DNA of 64,000 nucleotides from Planctomycetota bacterium (GTDB taxonomy: Bacteria > Planctomycetota > SZUA-567 > H5-PLA8). Location of the stretch: assembly GCA_027493525.1 (NCBI GenBank), contig JAOSKN010000002.1, positions 2,513,326-2,577,325 on the forward strand, written 5' to 3'. Below, one piece after another: positions 33,893 through 42,891 of the stretch. Position numbers and translations under genes: made by a program. Position 1 is the stretch's first letter; each line of letters opens with the position of its first letter. A model generated the notes under the pieces. That model did no database searches and was not told where the DNA came from. It saw nothing but the letters and a program-made list of their open reading frames with translations.

Positions 33893-35887
33893 ATGAGCGA
33901 CAAACTGGCGTGGGGCATCTTGAGCACCGGGCGGATCTCGGGCACCTTCGCCGAGGGCGTGCAGAAGTCGGCGAGAGGCAAGCTCGTCGCCGTCGGCAGC
34001 CGCTCCCAGGAATCCGCCCACGCCTTCGGCGAGAAGTGGGGCATCCCCAATCGCCACGGCAGCTACGAGGCGCTCCTGGCCGACCCGGCCGTCCAGGCCG
34101 TCTACATCTCCACGCCGCATCCGCTGCACGCCGAATGGGCCGTCAAGGCCGCCGAGGCCGGCAAGCACATCCTCTGCGAGAAACCCATGACGCTGAACTA
34201 CTGGGAGGCGCTGGGCGTGATCGAGGCCGCCGAGGTCAACGGCGTCTTCTTCATGGAAGCCTTCATGTACCGCTGCAGCCCGCAGACGAAGAAGCTGGTG
34301 GAGCTGATCAAGAGCGGCGCGATCGGGCGCGTGCGGACGATCGTCGCCTCGTTCGGCTTCAACGCGGGCTTCAACCCCAACAGCCGGCTCTACGCGAACG
34401 AACTCGGCGGCGGCGGGATCATGGACGTGGGCTGCTATCCGACGAGCATGGCGCGGCTCCTGGCCGGCGCGGCATTGGACAAGGACTTCGCCGACCCCAT
34501 CGACTTCAAGGCCGTCGGGCATCTCGGCCAGACCGGCGTGGACGAATGGACCGCGGCGGTCGCGCGCTTCGAGGGGGACATCGTCGCGCAGCTTTCCACC
34601 GGCGTCGCGGTGAACCTCGAGAACGCCGTGCGCGTCTACGGCAGCGACGGGAACCTCCACGTCCCCAACCCCTGGATGCCCGGCCGCGACGGCTCGGCGA
34701 CGAAGATCGTCGTCCAGCGCAAGGGTGCCAAGGCCCCCGAAGAGATCGTGATCGAGTACGAGCGACCGCTCTACGCGATCGAGGCCGACACGGTCGCCGA
34801 ACACGTCGCGAAGAAGCAGGCGCCGAGCCCCGCGATGAACTGGGCCGACTCGCTCGGCAACATGCAGGCGCTCGACCGCTGGCGCGCCGAGGTCGGCGTG
34901 GCCTACAAGGCCGAGAGCGCCGAGCACGTCCAGGTGCTGCGCGGCGGGCCGCTGCGCGCGCGCGAGGGCGCGCCGATCCCGCGCGGGCGGCTTCCCGGCC
35001 TGGACAAGCCCGTCGCGAGGCTGGTCATGGGCGTGGACAACCAGCGCAGCATCCCGCACTGCGCGGCGATGTTCGACGACTACTTCGAGAAGGGCGGGAA
35101 CACCTTCGATACCGGCTACATCTACGGCGGCGGGAACAGCGAGAAGCTCCTGGGGCAGTGGGTCAAGCGGCGCGGCGTGCGCGAGCAGGTCGTGATCCTG
35201 GACAAGGGCGGACACACGCCGCACTGCAACCCCGCCGCCACGCGCAAGCAGCTCGCCGAGAGCCTCGAACGCCTGCAGATGGACCGGATCGACATCTACA
35301 TGCTGCACCGCGACAACCCGGAGATTCCCGCCGGCGAGTTCGTGGACATGATGGCGGAGTTCGTCGCGGCGGGGAAAGTCACGGTCTGGGGCGTGAGCAA
35401 CTGGTCCCTGGAGCGCGTGAAGGAGGCGCAGGCGTACGCGCGGGCCAAGGGCGCGCCGGGCATCGCGGCGCTGAGCAACAACTTCTCGCTGGCGCGGATG
35501 GTCAACCCGGTCTGGGGCGGCTGTGTGGCGGCGAGCACGCCGGGGTTCCGCGCGTGGCTGGCCGAGTCGCAGATGGCGGTGATGCCCTGGTCGAGCCAGG
35601 CGCGCGGGTTCTTCGTGCGCGGCGCGCCGTACTTCCAGGGCGATCCGGAGCTGGTGCGGAGCTGGTACGCGCCGGACAACTTCGAGCGGCTCGCGCGCGT
35701 GGAGAAGTTCGCCAAGGAGCGGAAGGTGCTCCCGATCAACGTGGCGCTGGCCTACGTGCTCTGCCAGCCCTTCCCGACCTTCCCGCTGGTCGGCCCGCGA
35801 GTGCCGAGCGAACTGCGCACGAGCCTGCCGGGGCTCGACCTGAAGCTGACGCCGGCGGAGTTGAAGTGGCTGAACCTGGAGGAGTAG
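33893..35887 (+). CDS. Fused Gfo/Idh/MocA oxidoreductase and aldo-keto reductase
   Basis: 664 residues with two complete redox enzymes. Residues 1 to about 340 form a Gfo/Idh/MocA dehydrogenase: N-terminal WGILSTGRISGTFAEGV, the CEKPMTLN motif with the catalytic Lys, and MEAFMYR and GGGGIMDVGCYPTSMA in the C-terminal domain. From about 355 it is an aldo-keto reductase: NTFDTGYIYGGGNSEKLLG gives the Asp and Tyr of the tetrad, VVILDKGGH the Lys and YMLHRDNPEI the His. Both halves bind a nicotinamide cofactor, so the fusion could oxidise one sugar carbon and reduce another with internal cofactor recycling (inference). ATG 33893 follows GGGGAG. No signal peptide; cytosolic. Confidence 0.85.
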   Translation: MSDKLAWGILSTGRISGTFAEGVQKSARGKLVAVGSRSQESAHAFGEKWGIPNRHGSYEALLADPAVQAVYISTPHPLHAEWAVKAAEAGKHILCEKPMTLNYWEALGVIEAAEVNGVFFMEAFMYRCSPQTKKLVELIKSGAIGRVRTIVASFGFNAGFNPNSRLYANELGGGGIMDVGCYPTSMARLLAGAALDKDFADPIDFKAVGHLGQTGVDEWTAAVARFEGDIVAQLSTGVAVNLENAVRVYGSDGNLHVPNPWMPGRDGSATKIVVQRKGAKAPEEIVIEYERPLYAIEADTVAEHVAKKQAPSPAMNWADSLGNMQALDRWRAEVGVAYKAESAEHVQVLRGGPLRAREGAPIPRGRLPGLDKPVARLVMGVDNQRSIPHCAAMFDDYFEKGGNTFDTGYIYGGGNSEKLLGQWVKRRGVREQVVILDKGGHTPHCNPAATRKQLAESLERLQMDRIDIYMLHRDNPEIPAGEFVDMMAEFVAAGKVTVWGVSNWSLERVKEAQAYARAKGAPGIAALSNNFSLARMVNPVWGGCVAASTPGFRAWLAESQMAVMPWSSQARGFFVRGAPYFQGDPELVRSWYAPDNFERLARVEKFAKERKVLPINVALAYVLCQPFPTFPLVGPRVPSELRTSLPGLDLKLTPAELKWLNLEE

Positions 35888-36061
35888 GGGGAGCGACGGC
35901 ATCTTGCCGGCAGGATCGCCGCCAGCTTGGCGGCATATGGATAAGCCGATGCTAAAATTGCCGCGTGCGGCCTTATCTGCCGCCCCGCGCTTGCCAGCCC
36001 CTATTGCCTTGATAAGGTGTCGCCATTCCGTTCTCCAGGCCTCGCTTTCAGGAGCCCCGCC

Positions 36062-38095
36062 ATGCCCGCGACCGGCGCCGACCTCGATCTCCTCTGCATC
36101 AACACCATCCGCTGTCTGGCCATGGACGCCGTCCAGAAGGCCAACAGCGGCCACCCAGGCATGCCCATGGGCTGCGCGCCCATGGCCTACGTGCTCTGGA
36201 AGAACCACCTCAAGCACAACCCGGCCAACCCCGAGTGGGCGGACCGCGACCGCTTCATCCTCTCGCCCGGCCACGGCTGCATGCTGCTTTACGCGCTGCT
36301 GCACCTGCACGGTTACGACCTCGCGTTGGAGGACCTGAAGCAGTTCCGGCAGTGGGGCAGCAAGACGCCGGGGCACAGCGAGTACGGGCACACGGCGGGG
36401 GTCGAGACCACCACCGGGCCGCTGGGGCAGGGGCTGGCCAACGGCGTGGGCATGGCCATCGCGCGGAAGTACCTCGCCGCGTACTTCAACAAGCCTGGGC
36501 ACGAGATCGTCGATTACTGGATTACCGGCATCGTCAGCGACGGCGACCTGATGGAAGGCGTCACCGCCGAGGCCTCGAGCATGGCCGGGCACCTGAAGCT
36601 CGACAACATCGTCTACCTCTACGACGACAATCACATTTCCATCGAGGGGCACACGACGGTCGCCTTCACCGAAGACCGCATGAAGCGCTACGAAGCCTAC
36701 GGCTGGCACACGCAGATCGTCGCCGACGGGAACGACCTCGACGCGATTGAAGCGGCCATCGCGAAGGCCAAGACGGTGAAGGACAAGCCGCACATCATCG
36801 CCGTGCGGACCGTGATCGGGTACGGCTCGCCGAACAAGGCCGACAGCCACGACGCGCACGGCGCGCCGCTGGGGCCCGATGAGGTGAAACTGACCAAGCA
36901 GGCTTACGGCTGGGATCCGGAGCAGTCCTTCCACGTGCCCGAGGAGGCGCTGGCCGAGTTCCGCAAGTCCGTCGCCAAGGGCAAGCAGGCCGAGGCCGCC
37001 TGGAAGACGAAATTCGAAGCGTACCGCAAGGCGCACCCCGAGCTGGCGCGGGAATTCGAGGACTGGCAGGCCGGGAAGCTGCCGGCGGGCTGGGACGCGG
37101 GCCTGCCGACTTATCCGCCGGGAAAGGACGTGCCCACGCGCAAGGCTCAGGGCGATACGCTCGCCGCCGTCGGGCCGAAGCTGCCGATGCTGTTGGGCGG
37201 TTCGGCCGACCTCGCGCCCTCGACCAATACCATCGTCAAGACCTCGGGGCACTTCCAGCACCCCGCCAACAAAGGCGACGAAGGGAACTACGCCGGGCGG
37301 AACCTGCACTTCGGCGTGCGCGAGCACGGAATGGGCGCGGCGCTGAACGGGATCGCGCTAAGCCGAATGCTGATCCCCTACGGCGCGACGTTCCTGATCT
37401 TCAGCGACTACTGCAAGCCCGCGATCCGGCTCAGCGCGTTCATGGGCGTCCAGTCGATCTGGGTCTTCACGCACGATTCGATCGGCCTGGGCGAGGACGG
37501 CCCGACGCACCAGCCCGTCGAGCAGCTCGCGCAGTTGCGCGCCACGGTGGGGCTTGTCACCTTCCGCCCCAGCGACGCCAACGAAGTCCCGCTGGCCTGG
37601 AAGGCGGCCATCGAACGGCGCGACGGCCCGACGGCGATCGTCACCACGCGCCAAAACCTGCCCGTCTTCGACCGCTCGAAGCTCGGGCCCGCCGCGGGCC
37701 TGCTGAAGGGCGGCTACATCCTGAAGGAAGCGGACGGCGGCAAGCCCGACGCGATCCTGATCGGCACGGGCAGCGAGGTCCAGTACGCGCTGGGCGCCGC
37801 CGAGTTGCTGGCCGAGGCCGGCGTCAAGGCGCGCGTCGTCGCGATGCCTTCGACGGAACTCTTCGACAAGCAGCCGGAGGCGTACCGCGAGCAGGTCCTG
37901 CCGGCGGCGGTCCGCGCGCGCGTGGCCGTGGAGGCCGCGCACCCGCAGTCCTGGCACAAGTACGTCGGGCTGGACGGGGCGGTGGTGGGCATGGAGCGCT
38001 ACGGCGCGAGCGCGCCGTACCAGACCGTGTACGAAAAGCTTGGGTTCACGGCCCGCAACGTGGCCGACACGGCAATGCGGCTCCTGAAACAATAA
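36062..38095 (+). CDS. tkt: Transketolase
   Basis: 677 residues, full length for bacterial transketolase, which moves two-carbon units between sugar phosphates in the pentose-phosphate pathway using thiamine diphosphate and a divalent metal. Seen: AVQKANSGHPGMPMGCAPMA with the substrate His, LSPGHGCMLLYALLHLHGY, TTGPLGQGLANGVGMAIARK, the ThDP motif VSDGDLMEGVTAEASSMAGH ... LYDDNHISIEG (GDG-x-N type), then FGVREHGMGAALNG with the catalytic Glu and HDSIGLGEDGPTHQPVEQLA in the middle domain. The start ATG 36062 has GGAG upstream. The neighbouring Gfo-type and isomerase genes fit a sugar-metabolism group. In the 174 bp upstream two small hairpins (TGCCGGCA; GCCGCC-AGCTT-GGCGGC) are the only structure. 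Confidence 0.97.
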   Translation: MPATGADLDLLCINTIRCLAMDAVQKANSGHPGMPMGCAPMAYVLWKNHLKHNPANPEWADRDRFILSPGHGCMLLYALLHLHGYDLALEDLKQFRQWGSKTPGHSEYGHTAGVETTTGPLGQGLANGVGMAIARKYLAAYFNKPGHEIVDYWITGIVSDGDLMEGVTAEASSMAGHLKLDNIVYLYDDNHISIEGHTTVAFTEDRMKRYEAYGWHTQIVADGNDLDAIEAAIAKAKTVKDKPHIIAVRTVIGYGSPNKADSHDAHGAPLGPDEVKLTKQAYGWDPEQSFHVPEEALAEFRKSVAKGKQAEAAWKTKFEAYRKAHPELAREFEDWQAGKLPAGWDAGLPTYPPGKDVPTRKAQGDTLAAVGPKLPMLLGGSADLAPSTNTIVKTSGHFQHPANKGDEGNYAGRNLHFGVREHGMGAALNGIALSRMLIPYGATFLIFSDYCKPAIRLSAFMGVQSIWVFTHDSIGLGEDGPTHQPVEQLAQLRATVGLVTFRPSDANEVPLAWKAAIERRDGPTAIVTTRQNLPVFDRSKLGPAAGLLKGGYILKEADGGKPDAILIGTGSEVQYALGAAELLAEAGVKARVVAMPSTELFDKQPEAYREQVLPAAVRARVAVEAAHPQSWHKYVGLDGAVVGMERYGASAPYQTVYEKLGFTARNVADTAMRLLKQ

Positions 38096-38216
38096 CGCGC
38101 ACCTGTGACTTCTGAATTGGTCTGGGGCGAAATCTGGCCTACGCTTCGGGGATTCCAGGTAGGCAGGCCGCGGCGTCCGGTATAGGCTGAACACGGAAGG
38201 AACGCTCGGGGGCGGC

Positions 38217-39399
38217 ATGGCCAATCCGATCAAGAACCTGCGCATCACGCTGTGGGGCGTGCAGGGTTCCTGCCCGTACTTTCCCGCGCCGCACGAAGTG
38301 GCCGAATTCACCCGTATGTGCGCGGTCCACACGCTGACCAAGGCCTTCGAAGACCTCGCCGCCAAGATGAAAGAGGGCAAGGCCAGCTTCGAGTCCTGGC
38401 TCGGCGGGCCGCCCTCGAAGGCGACGATTGAGGAGTACCAGCGCAAGATCGGCCTGCCGGACCTCCCCCGTGTACGGCGGCGACACGACCTGCATCGAGG
38501 TCGAGGACGGCGACGGGAACATCCTGATCTTCGACGGCGGCTCGGGAATCCGGAACTGCGCGCTGAACATCGTCAATTCGAAGTGGGCCGAGAAGCACGA
38601 GCGCGTGCTGCACATCTTCGGCTCGCACGAGCACCTCGACCATCGCAGCGGCTTGCCGTTCTCCTGCTTCTGCTTCGTGCAGCCGGACGTCTTCCAGGTC
38701 AAGATCTTCGGGCACGAATCGTTCCTCTCGTCGCTGGACGAGCGCTTCGGGCTTTTTTCGCGCGCCTCGGCGGGGATCAAATACCGCGATACGCCGGTCA
38801 ACTACCAGATCATGGCGGCGAAGTTCGAGGGGTATGAGCTGCGCGAGATGGAATCGGACGGCACGATGTCGCCGCACGGCCCCTGGGGCGTCCTGCCGAT
38901 CCGCGAGCCGATCGCGGTCGGCCGGACGACCGTGCGCGCCTTCGAGGTCTACCACGGGAACACGCCCTGCCTGGGATATGTCGTCGAGCGCGGCGGGGCC
39001 AAGTTCGTCTTCTGCACCGACCATGAACTGCGGCACGGCAGCGATCGCGAACATCCGAACCAGATTCGCAGCGAGGCCGCCGAGGCGCGCCTGCGCCGGG
39101 AACTCCAGCGCGCCGACATGGCCTACATGGACGGGCAGTACTTCATGGCCGAGTACATGGGCATCAAGCCGATCGGCCACGCCTCCGCGGCGCCGCGCGT
39201 GGACTGGGGGCATTCGTGCGTCGAGGACGTCGTCGCGCGCGCCCAGCAATGCAAGGTCAAGCGCACCTTCATCGGCCACCACGACCCGGACCGCGAATGG
39301 CCCGAGCAGATGAAGACCGACGAGGAACTGGCCAAGCTCTGCGCGGGCAAGGAGTACAAGATCGAGCTGGCCAAGGGCAGCACGGTCGTGGATATCTGA
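38217..39399 (+). CDS. Metallo-beta-lactamase-fold hydrolase (apparent frameshift at C5)
   Basis: About 393 residues when read through one indel. The start KNLRITLWGVQGSCPYFPAP is typical of COG1235-like phosphodiesterases. After about 84 codons the frame is lost at a C5 run near 38464-38470; with C4 it continues as LPVYGGDTTCIEVEDGDG. The metal site is HIFGSHEHLDHRSG (HxHxDH), an Asp in FCTDHELRHG and His in FIGHHDPDREWPEQM. An insertion near the N-terminus (LTKAFEDLAAKMKEGKASFE) separates strand one from strand two. Related proteins hydrolyse cyclic nucleotides or other phosphodiesters or serve as RNA-processing enzymes; which one applies here is open. Confidence 0.75.
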
Positions 39400-39422
39400 T
39401 TCTTCGGTCCGCGGCCGCGCGC

Positions 39423-40253
39423 TTGAGCCGCCGCAAGGATCCCCGCTTGCCCCTCCGCGTCCGCCTTCGCGATGTCCGCGCGTTTCTCGACGGGTTCGAG
39501 CGCCGCTACGACCTCGCCGCGCTGAGCGGGGAAGACCGCGCGGGGCTGGAGCACTGGCGCCGCCACGAGGCCCCGCGCTGGACCGAATCGCTTAACCTCG
39601 TCCTGCGCGGCGCGCCCCGGCGCGTGCTGAATCTCGGCACCTACTACGGCTTTCTCGACCTGTACCTGAAGGACGAACTCGGGCTGGACGTGCTCGGCGT
39701 GGATCATCCCGAGGTCGCACCGCGGCTGGAGCCCTACTGGCGCGCCAACGGGCTCCAGGTGCTGCTTTGCGACCTGGCCCGCGAGGCGCTGCTGGTCGAG
39801 GCCGCTTCGTTCGACGCGGTGCTGGCGTGCGAGATCGTCGAGCACGTTCGCGCGCGCCCGCGCACCGTCTTTGCCCGCGCCCGGGAGGCGCTGAAGCCCG
39901 GCGGCGCGCTCGTCGCCACCACGCCCAACGTCGCGCGGCTCAGCAACGTCCTGCACCTGCTGGAGGGGAAGAACATCCAGCTTCCGCTGCGGGACGTGCC
40001 GGAGGGCTCGAGCGCGCACGCGACCGACCACTGGCACCATATCCGCGAGTACACGCCCGCGGAACTGGCCGAGGAGGCGCGCGCGGCGGGCTTCGCGGAC
40101 GTCGAACGGATCATGAGCGCCTGCTGGGACCGCCCGGGCGCGGCCGGCGAGCGCAGCCTCGCCCGCGAGGTCCTGAAGGGCCTCTGGTTTCCCTGCACGT
40201 TCGTCTTCCGCCGCTGGCGCTCCTGCATCATGCTGCGCGCGCGGAACCCCTGA
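39423..40253 (+). CDS. Class I SAM-dependent methyltransferase
   Basis: About 276 residues. The Rossmann-type methyltransferase core shows RRVLNLGTYYGFLDLYL (motif I with Gly-x-x-x-Gly form), VLGVDHPEVAPRL (acidic residue after strand 2), FDAVLACEIVEHVRARPRT (motif near strand 4) and LKPGGALVATTPNVARLSN (strand 5). The C-terminal third is Arg-rich with a hydrophobic patch. The substrate is unknown; the EIVEHV and ATTPN phrases are shared with methyltransferases in surface-polysaccharide clusters. No ATG is available upstream of the domain in this frame; TTG 39423 is the best start, 24 bp after the previous stop. No clear ribosome-binding site. Confidence 0.75.
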   Translation: MSRRKDPRLPLRVRLRDVRAFLDGFERRYDLAALSGEDRAGLEHWRRHEAPRWTESLNLVLRGAPRRVLNLGTYYGFLDLYLKDELGLDVLGVDHPEVAPRLEPYWRANGLQVLLCDLAREALLVEAASFDAVLACEIVEHVRARPRTVFARAREALKPGGALVATTPNVARLSNVLHLLEGKNIQLPLRDVPEGSSAHATDHWHHIREYTPAELAEEARAAGFADVERIMSACWDRPGAAGERSLAREVLKGLWFPCTFVFRRWRSCIMLRARNP

Positions 40254-40351
40254 GTGCCGCGCCGCCGGGTCTTCGTTTGCCATTTTCGGCCCGCGTCTTA
40301 CGTTGCAGCTTTCCACGTGAACGCCTTTCGCCACCCAGGTGAGGAACCTCC

Positions 40352-41464
40352 ATGTCCGAGCGCAAGACCAAGGTGGGCGTCGTCGGCTGCGGCGCGATCA
40401 GCCGCCAGTATTTCACCGTGATGAAGACGATGAAGATCCTCGAAGTCGCCGCCTGCGCGGACCTCTTCGAGGACGCGGCGCGCAAGCGCGCCGAGGAGTT
40501 CGAGATCCCCAGGGCCTGCCCGGTCAAGGACCTGCTCGCCGATCCCGAGATCGAGATCGTCGTCAACCTGACCATTCCCGGCGTCCACGCCGAAGTGGAC
40601 CTGCAGATCCTCGAGGCCGGCAAGCATCCGCACAGCGAGAAGCCCCTCGCGGTCGACCGCGCCAGCGGCAAAAAGGTCCTCGACCTCGCGAAGGCCAAGG
40701 GCCTGCGGGTGGGCTGCGCGCCGGACACTTTCCTGGGCGGCGGGCACCAGACCGCGCGGCGGCTGATCGACGAGGGCGTCATCGGCGAGCCCGTCGCGGC
40801 CACGGCGTTCATGCAGGGGCACGGCCACGAGAGCTGGCATCCCAACCCCGAGTTCTACTACAAGCCCGGCGGCGGGCCGATGTTCGACATGGGCCCGTAC
40901 TACCTCACCGCGCTGGTCAACATGATCGGGCCGGTGCGGGCCATTACCGGCGTCACGCGCATCACCTTCAAGGAACGCAAGATCACTAGCCAGCCCAAGG
41001 CCGGGCAGCTCATCCAGGTCGAAGTCCCCACGCACGTGGCCGGGCTGCTCGAATTCCACAACGGCGCGGTCGGGACGATCGTACAGAGCTTCGACGTGTG
41101 GGGGCATCACCTGCCGTGCCTGGAAGTTCACGGCACCGAGGGCAGCATGCAGGCGCCGGACCCCAACGGCTTCGGCGGGAAGGTCTTCCTGCGCCTGCCG
41201 GGCAAATTCGAAGGCTGGGTCGAGGCCTCGAGCAAGCACCGCTACAACGAGGCCGGGCGCGGCCTGGGCGTCGCCGACATGGCCTACGCTCTCCGTTCGG
41301 GCCGGCCGCACCGCGTCAGCGGCGAGCTGGCCTTCCATGTCCTCGACATGATGCAGGCCTTTCACGAATCCAGCGACGCGGGGAAAAAGGTGGTCCTCGA
41401 GAGCCGCTGCGAGCGCCCCGCGCCGCTGCCGGTTGGCTTGCAGGAAGGAATCTTGGATCCTTGA
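40352..41464 (+). CDS. Gfo/Idh/MocA-family oxidoreductase
   Basis: 370 residues, an NAD(P)-dependent sugar or inositol dehydrogenase-like protein. TKVGVVGCGAISRQYFTVMK is the dinucleotide-binding start, IPGVHAEVDLQILEAGKHPH leads to SEKPLAVDRASG with the catalytic Lys, and GGGPMFDMGPYYLTALVNMI belongs to the C-terminal beta-sheet domain (usual GGG-x-x-D-x-G-x-H pattern, here with Tyr for His). It is cytosolic. ATG 40352 opens after GAGGAACC. It is unrelated at close range to the Gfo half of the fusion at 33893. Its likely product partner is the TIM-barrel isomerase at 42892-43788, a pairing common in Planctomycetota. The stop is followed by heptamer DNA. Confidence 0.88.
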   Translation: MSERKTKVGVVGCGAISRQYFTVMKTMKILEVAACADLFEDAARKRAEEFEIPRACPVKDLLADPEIEIVVNLTIPGVHAEVDLQILEAGKHPHSEKPLAVDRASGKKVLDLAKAKGLRVGCAPDTFLGGGHQTARRLIDEGVIGEPVAATAFMQGHGHESWHPNPEFYYKPGGGPMFDMGPYYLTALVNMIGPVRAITGVTRITFKERKITSQPKAGQLIQVEVPTHVAGLLEFHNGAVGTIVQSFDVWGHHLPCLEVHGTEGSMQAPDPNGFGGKVFLRLPGKFEGWVEASSKHRYNEAGRGLGVADMAYALRSGRPHRVSGELAFHVLDMMQAFHESSDAGKKVVLESRCERPAPLPVGLQEGILDP

Positions 41465-41470
41465 CAAGGG

Positions 41471-41534
41471 AGTGAAAGGTGACCAGTGAACGGTAAGGGC
41501 ATCTGGAAACAGGTTGCTGGAAACTGGAAACTCG
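41471..41534. repeat. Two heptamer blocks filling a convergent intergenic gap
   Basis: GTGAAAG GTGACCA GTGAACG and then TGGAAAC AGGTTGC TGGAAAC TGGAAAC: two different 7-mers in one 71-bp gap between convergent stop codons. Confidence 0.65.
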
Positions 41535-41535
41535 C

Positions 41536-42792
41536 TCACGCGCGCGGCCGGACGCGGCTGAAGACGACTTTCAGGTAGCGGCCTTCGGGCATGTGGATCG
41601 ACCACGGGTGGTCGGGCGAAGCTCCGCCGACGTGAAAGACTTGCAGGTCTTTATTCGCCTCGGCGGCGGCTTCGCGGAGCACGCCGAGCAGGTCTTCTTC
41701 GCCGACCAATCCCGTGCACGAGCAGCTCACCAGCACGCCGCCGTCCTCGAGGCACTGCATCCCCAGCCGGTTCATGTCCTGGTAGGCTTCCAGCGCCTTG
41801 GGGCGTTCCTCGCGGGTCACGGCGAGCTTGGGCGGATCGAGCACGACGCGGGCGAACTTGCGGCGCGCGGCGCGGTGGTCGCGCAGCACGTCGAAAACGT
41901 TGGCGTGGCGGGCGCGGACCTTTCCTTCGACGCCGTTGAGCTTCAGGTTCTCCTCGGCGACGGCGACGGCGTTCTCGTCGAGGTCCACGGCCTCGACCTG
42001 CTTCGCGCCGGCGAGCGCCGCCTGCACGGCGAAGCCGCCGGAGTAGCAGCAGCCGTCGAAAAGTTCGGCGCCGCGGCAGAGTTCGGCCAGCCGCGCGCGG
42101 TGCTCGCGCTGGTCGGCGAAGAAACCCGTCTTGTGCCCGCGGCGCAGGTCCACGTGGAAGCGCGCGGGGCCTTCGCGGACGATCAGCTTGCGCGGGGCGT
42201 CCTCGTCGGCGTCCAATTCGATGGGCATGCCTTCCAGCTTCGCGCTGCGCCGGTCCACGCGCACGACCAGCCGCGCCTCGGGGAAGTGCGCGCGCAGGCT
42301 GTCCTTTAGCCATGCCAGGTGCCGGAACATGCCGGCGCTGAAGAGTTCCACCACCAGCGCCTCGCCCAGGCGGTCCACCACGAGCCCGGAAAGCCCGTCG
42401 CCGTCGCTGTGGACGACCCGGTAGGCGTCGGTCTTCTCGGGGAGCCTCAGGACCGCGTGCCGGAACGCCACCGCCGCGCCGAGCCGCTCGGCGAACCAGG
42501 CCGCATCGGGCGTGACGCGCGGGTCCTCGGTAAGCAGGCGCACGCCGATCTCGCTGTTCGCGTTGTAGAATCCGCAGCCTACGCGATGGCCATCGCGGCT
42601 GACGAGTTCGACCAGCGAACCCGGCGGGAGGTCGTGGCGCTCCTGAAGCATGCGCCGGTAGACCCACGGATGCCGCCCGCCGCGCCGCGAACGCATCTCG
42701 ACGACGGGCAGCTTCTCGCCGCGCGCGGGCAGCCGCGCGTCGCGTTCGTCGCGCAGCTCTCGGTGGAGGCGCTTTTCGGATCGTTTGCTCAT
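41536..42792 (-). CDS. PUA-domain class I rRNA (cytosine-C5) methyltransferase, RlmI-like
   Basis: 418 residues. An N-terminal PUA-like RNA-binding domain (GRHPWVYRRMLQERHDLPPG) is followed by an EEHEE/linker region and a Rossmann methyltransferase with FDGCCYSGGFAVQAALAGAK (SAM motif I), VEAVDLDENAVAVAEENLKL, FARVVLDPPKLAVTREER with the DPPK motif, and LVSCSCTGLVGEEDLLGVLR. E. coli RlmI, with the same order, makes m5C1962 in 23S rRNA. The start ATG 42792 (MSKRSEKRLHRELR) is preferred over an in-frame one at 42816 that lies in repeat DNA. A strongly basic N-terminal tail precedes the PUA domain. Confidence 0.85.
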   Translation of the reverse strand: MSKRSEKRLHRELRDERDARLPARGEKLPVVEMRSRRGGRHPWVYRRMLQERHDLPPGSLVELVSRDGHRVGCGFYNANSEIGVRLLTEDPRVTPDAAWFAERLGAAVAFRHAVLRLPEKTDAYRVVHSDGDGLSGLVVDRLGEALVVELFSAGMFRHLAWLKDSLRAHFPEARLVVRVDRRSAKLEGMPIELDADEDAPRKLIVREGPARFHVDLRRGHKTGFFADQREHRARLAELCRGAELFDGCCYSGGFAVQAALAGAKQVEAVDLDENAVAVAEENLKLNGVEGKVRARHANVFDVLRDHRAARRKFARVVLDPPKLAVTREERPKALEAYQDMNRLGMQCLEDGGVLVSCSCTGLVGEEDLLGVLREAAAEANKDLQVFHVGGASPDHPWSIHMPEGRYLKVVFSRVRPRA

Positions 42793-42797
42793 AAGAA

Positions 42798-42888
42798 GGG
42801 AACCGGGACCCGGCATCCGGAAACCGGGAAAGAAGCCAAAAGAGTTCAGGTGTGGAAATCTCGGAGTCCGGAGTCCGGTTCCCTGCCC
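42798..42888. repeat. Inverted heptamer element
   Basis: Left arm (42798-42832) reads GGAACCG GGACCCG GCATCCG GAAACCG GGAAAG. Right arm (42860-42888) reads CGGAGTC CGGAGTC CGGTTCC CTGCCC. They are inverted copies (GGGAACCGG against CCGGTTCCC) around a 27-bp spacer. It lies between two genes on the same strand, so it is not restricted to convergent gaps. Confidence 0.75.
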
Positions 42889-42891
42889 CCG

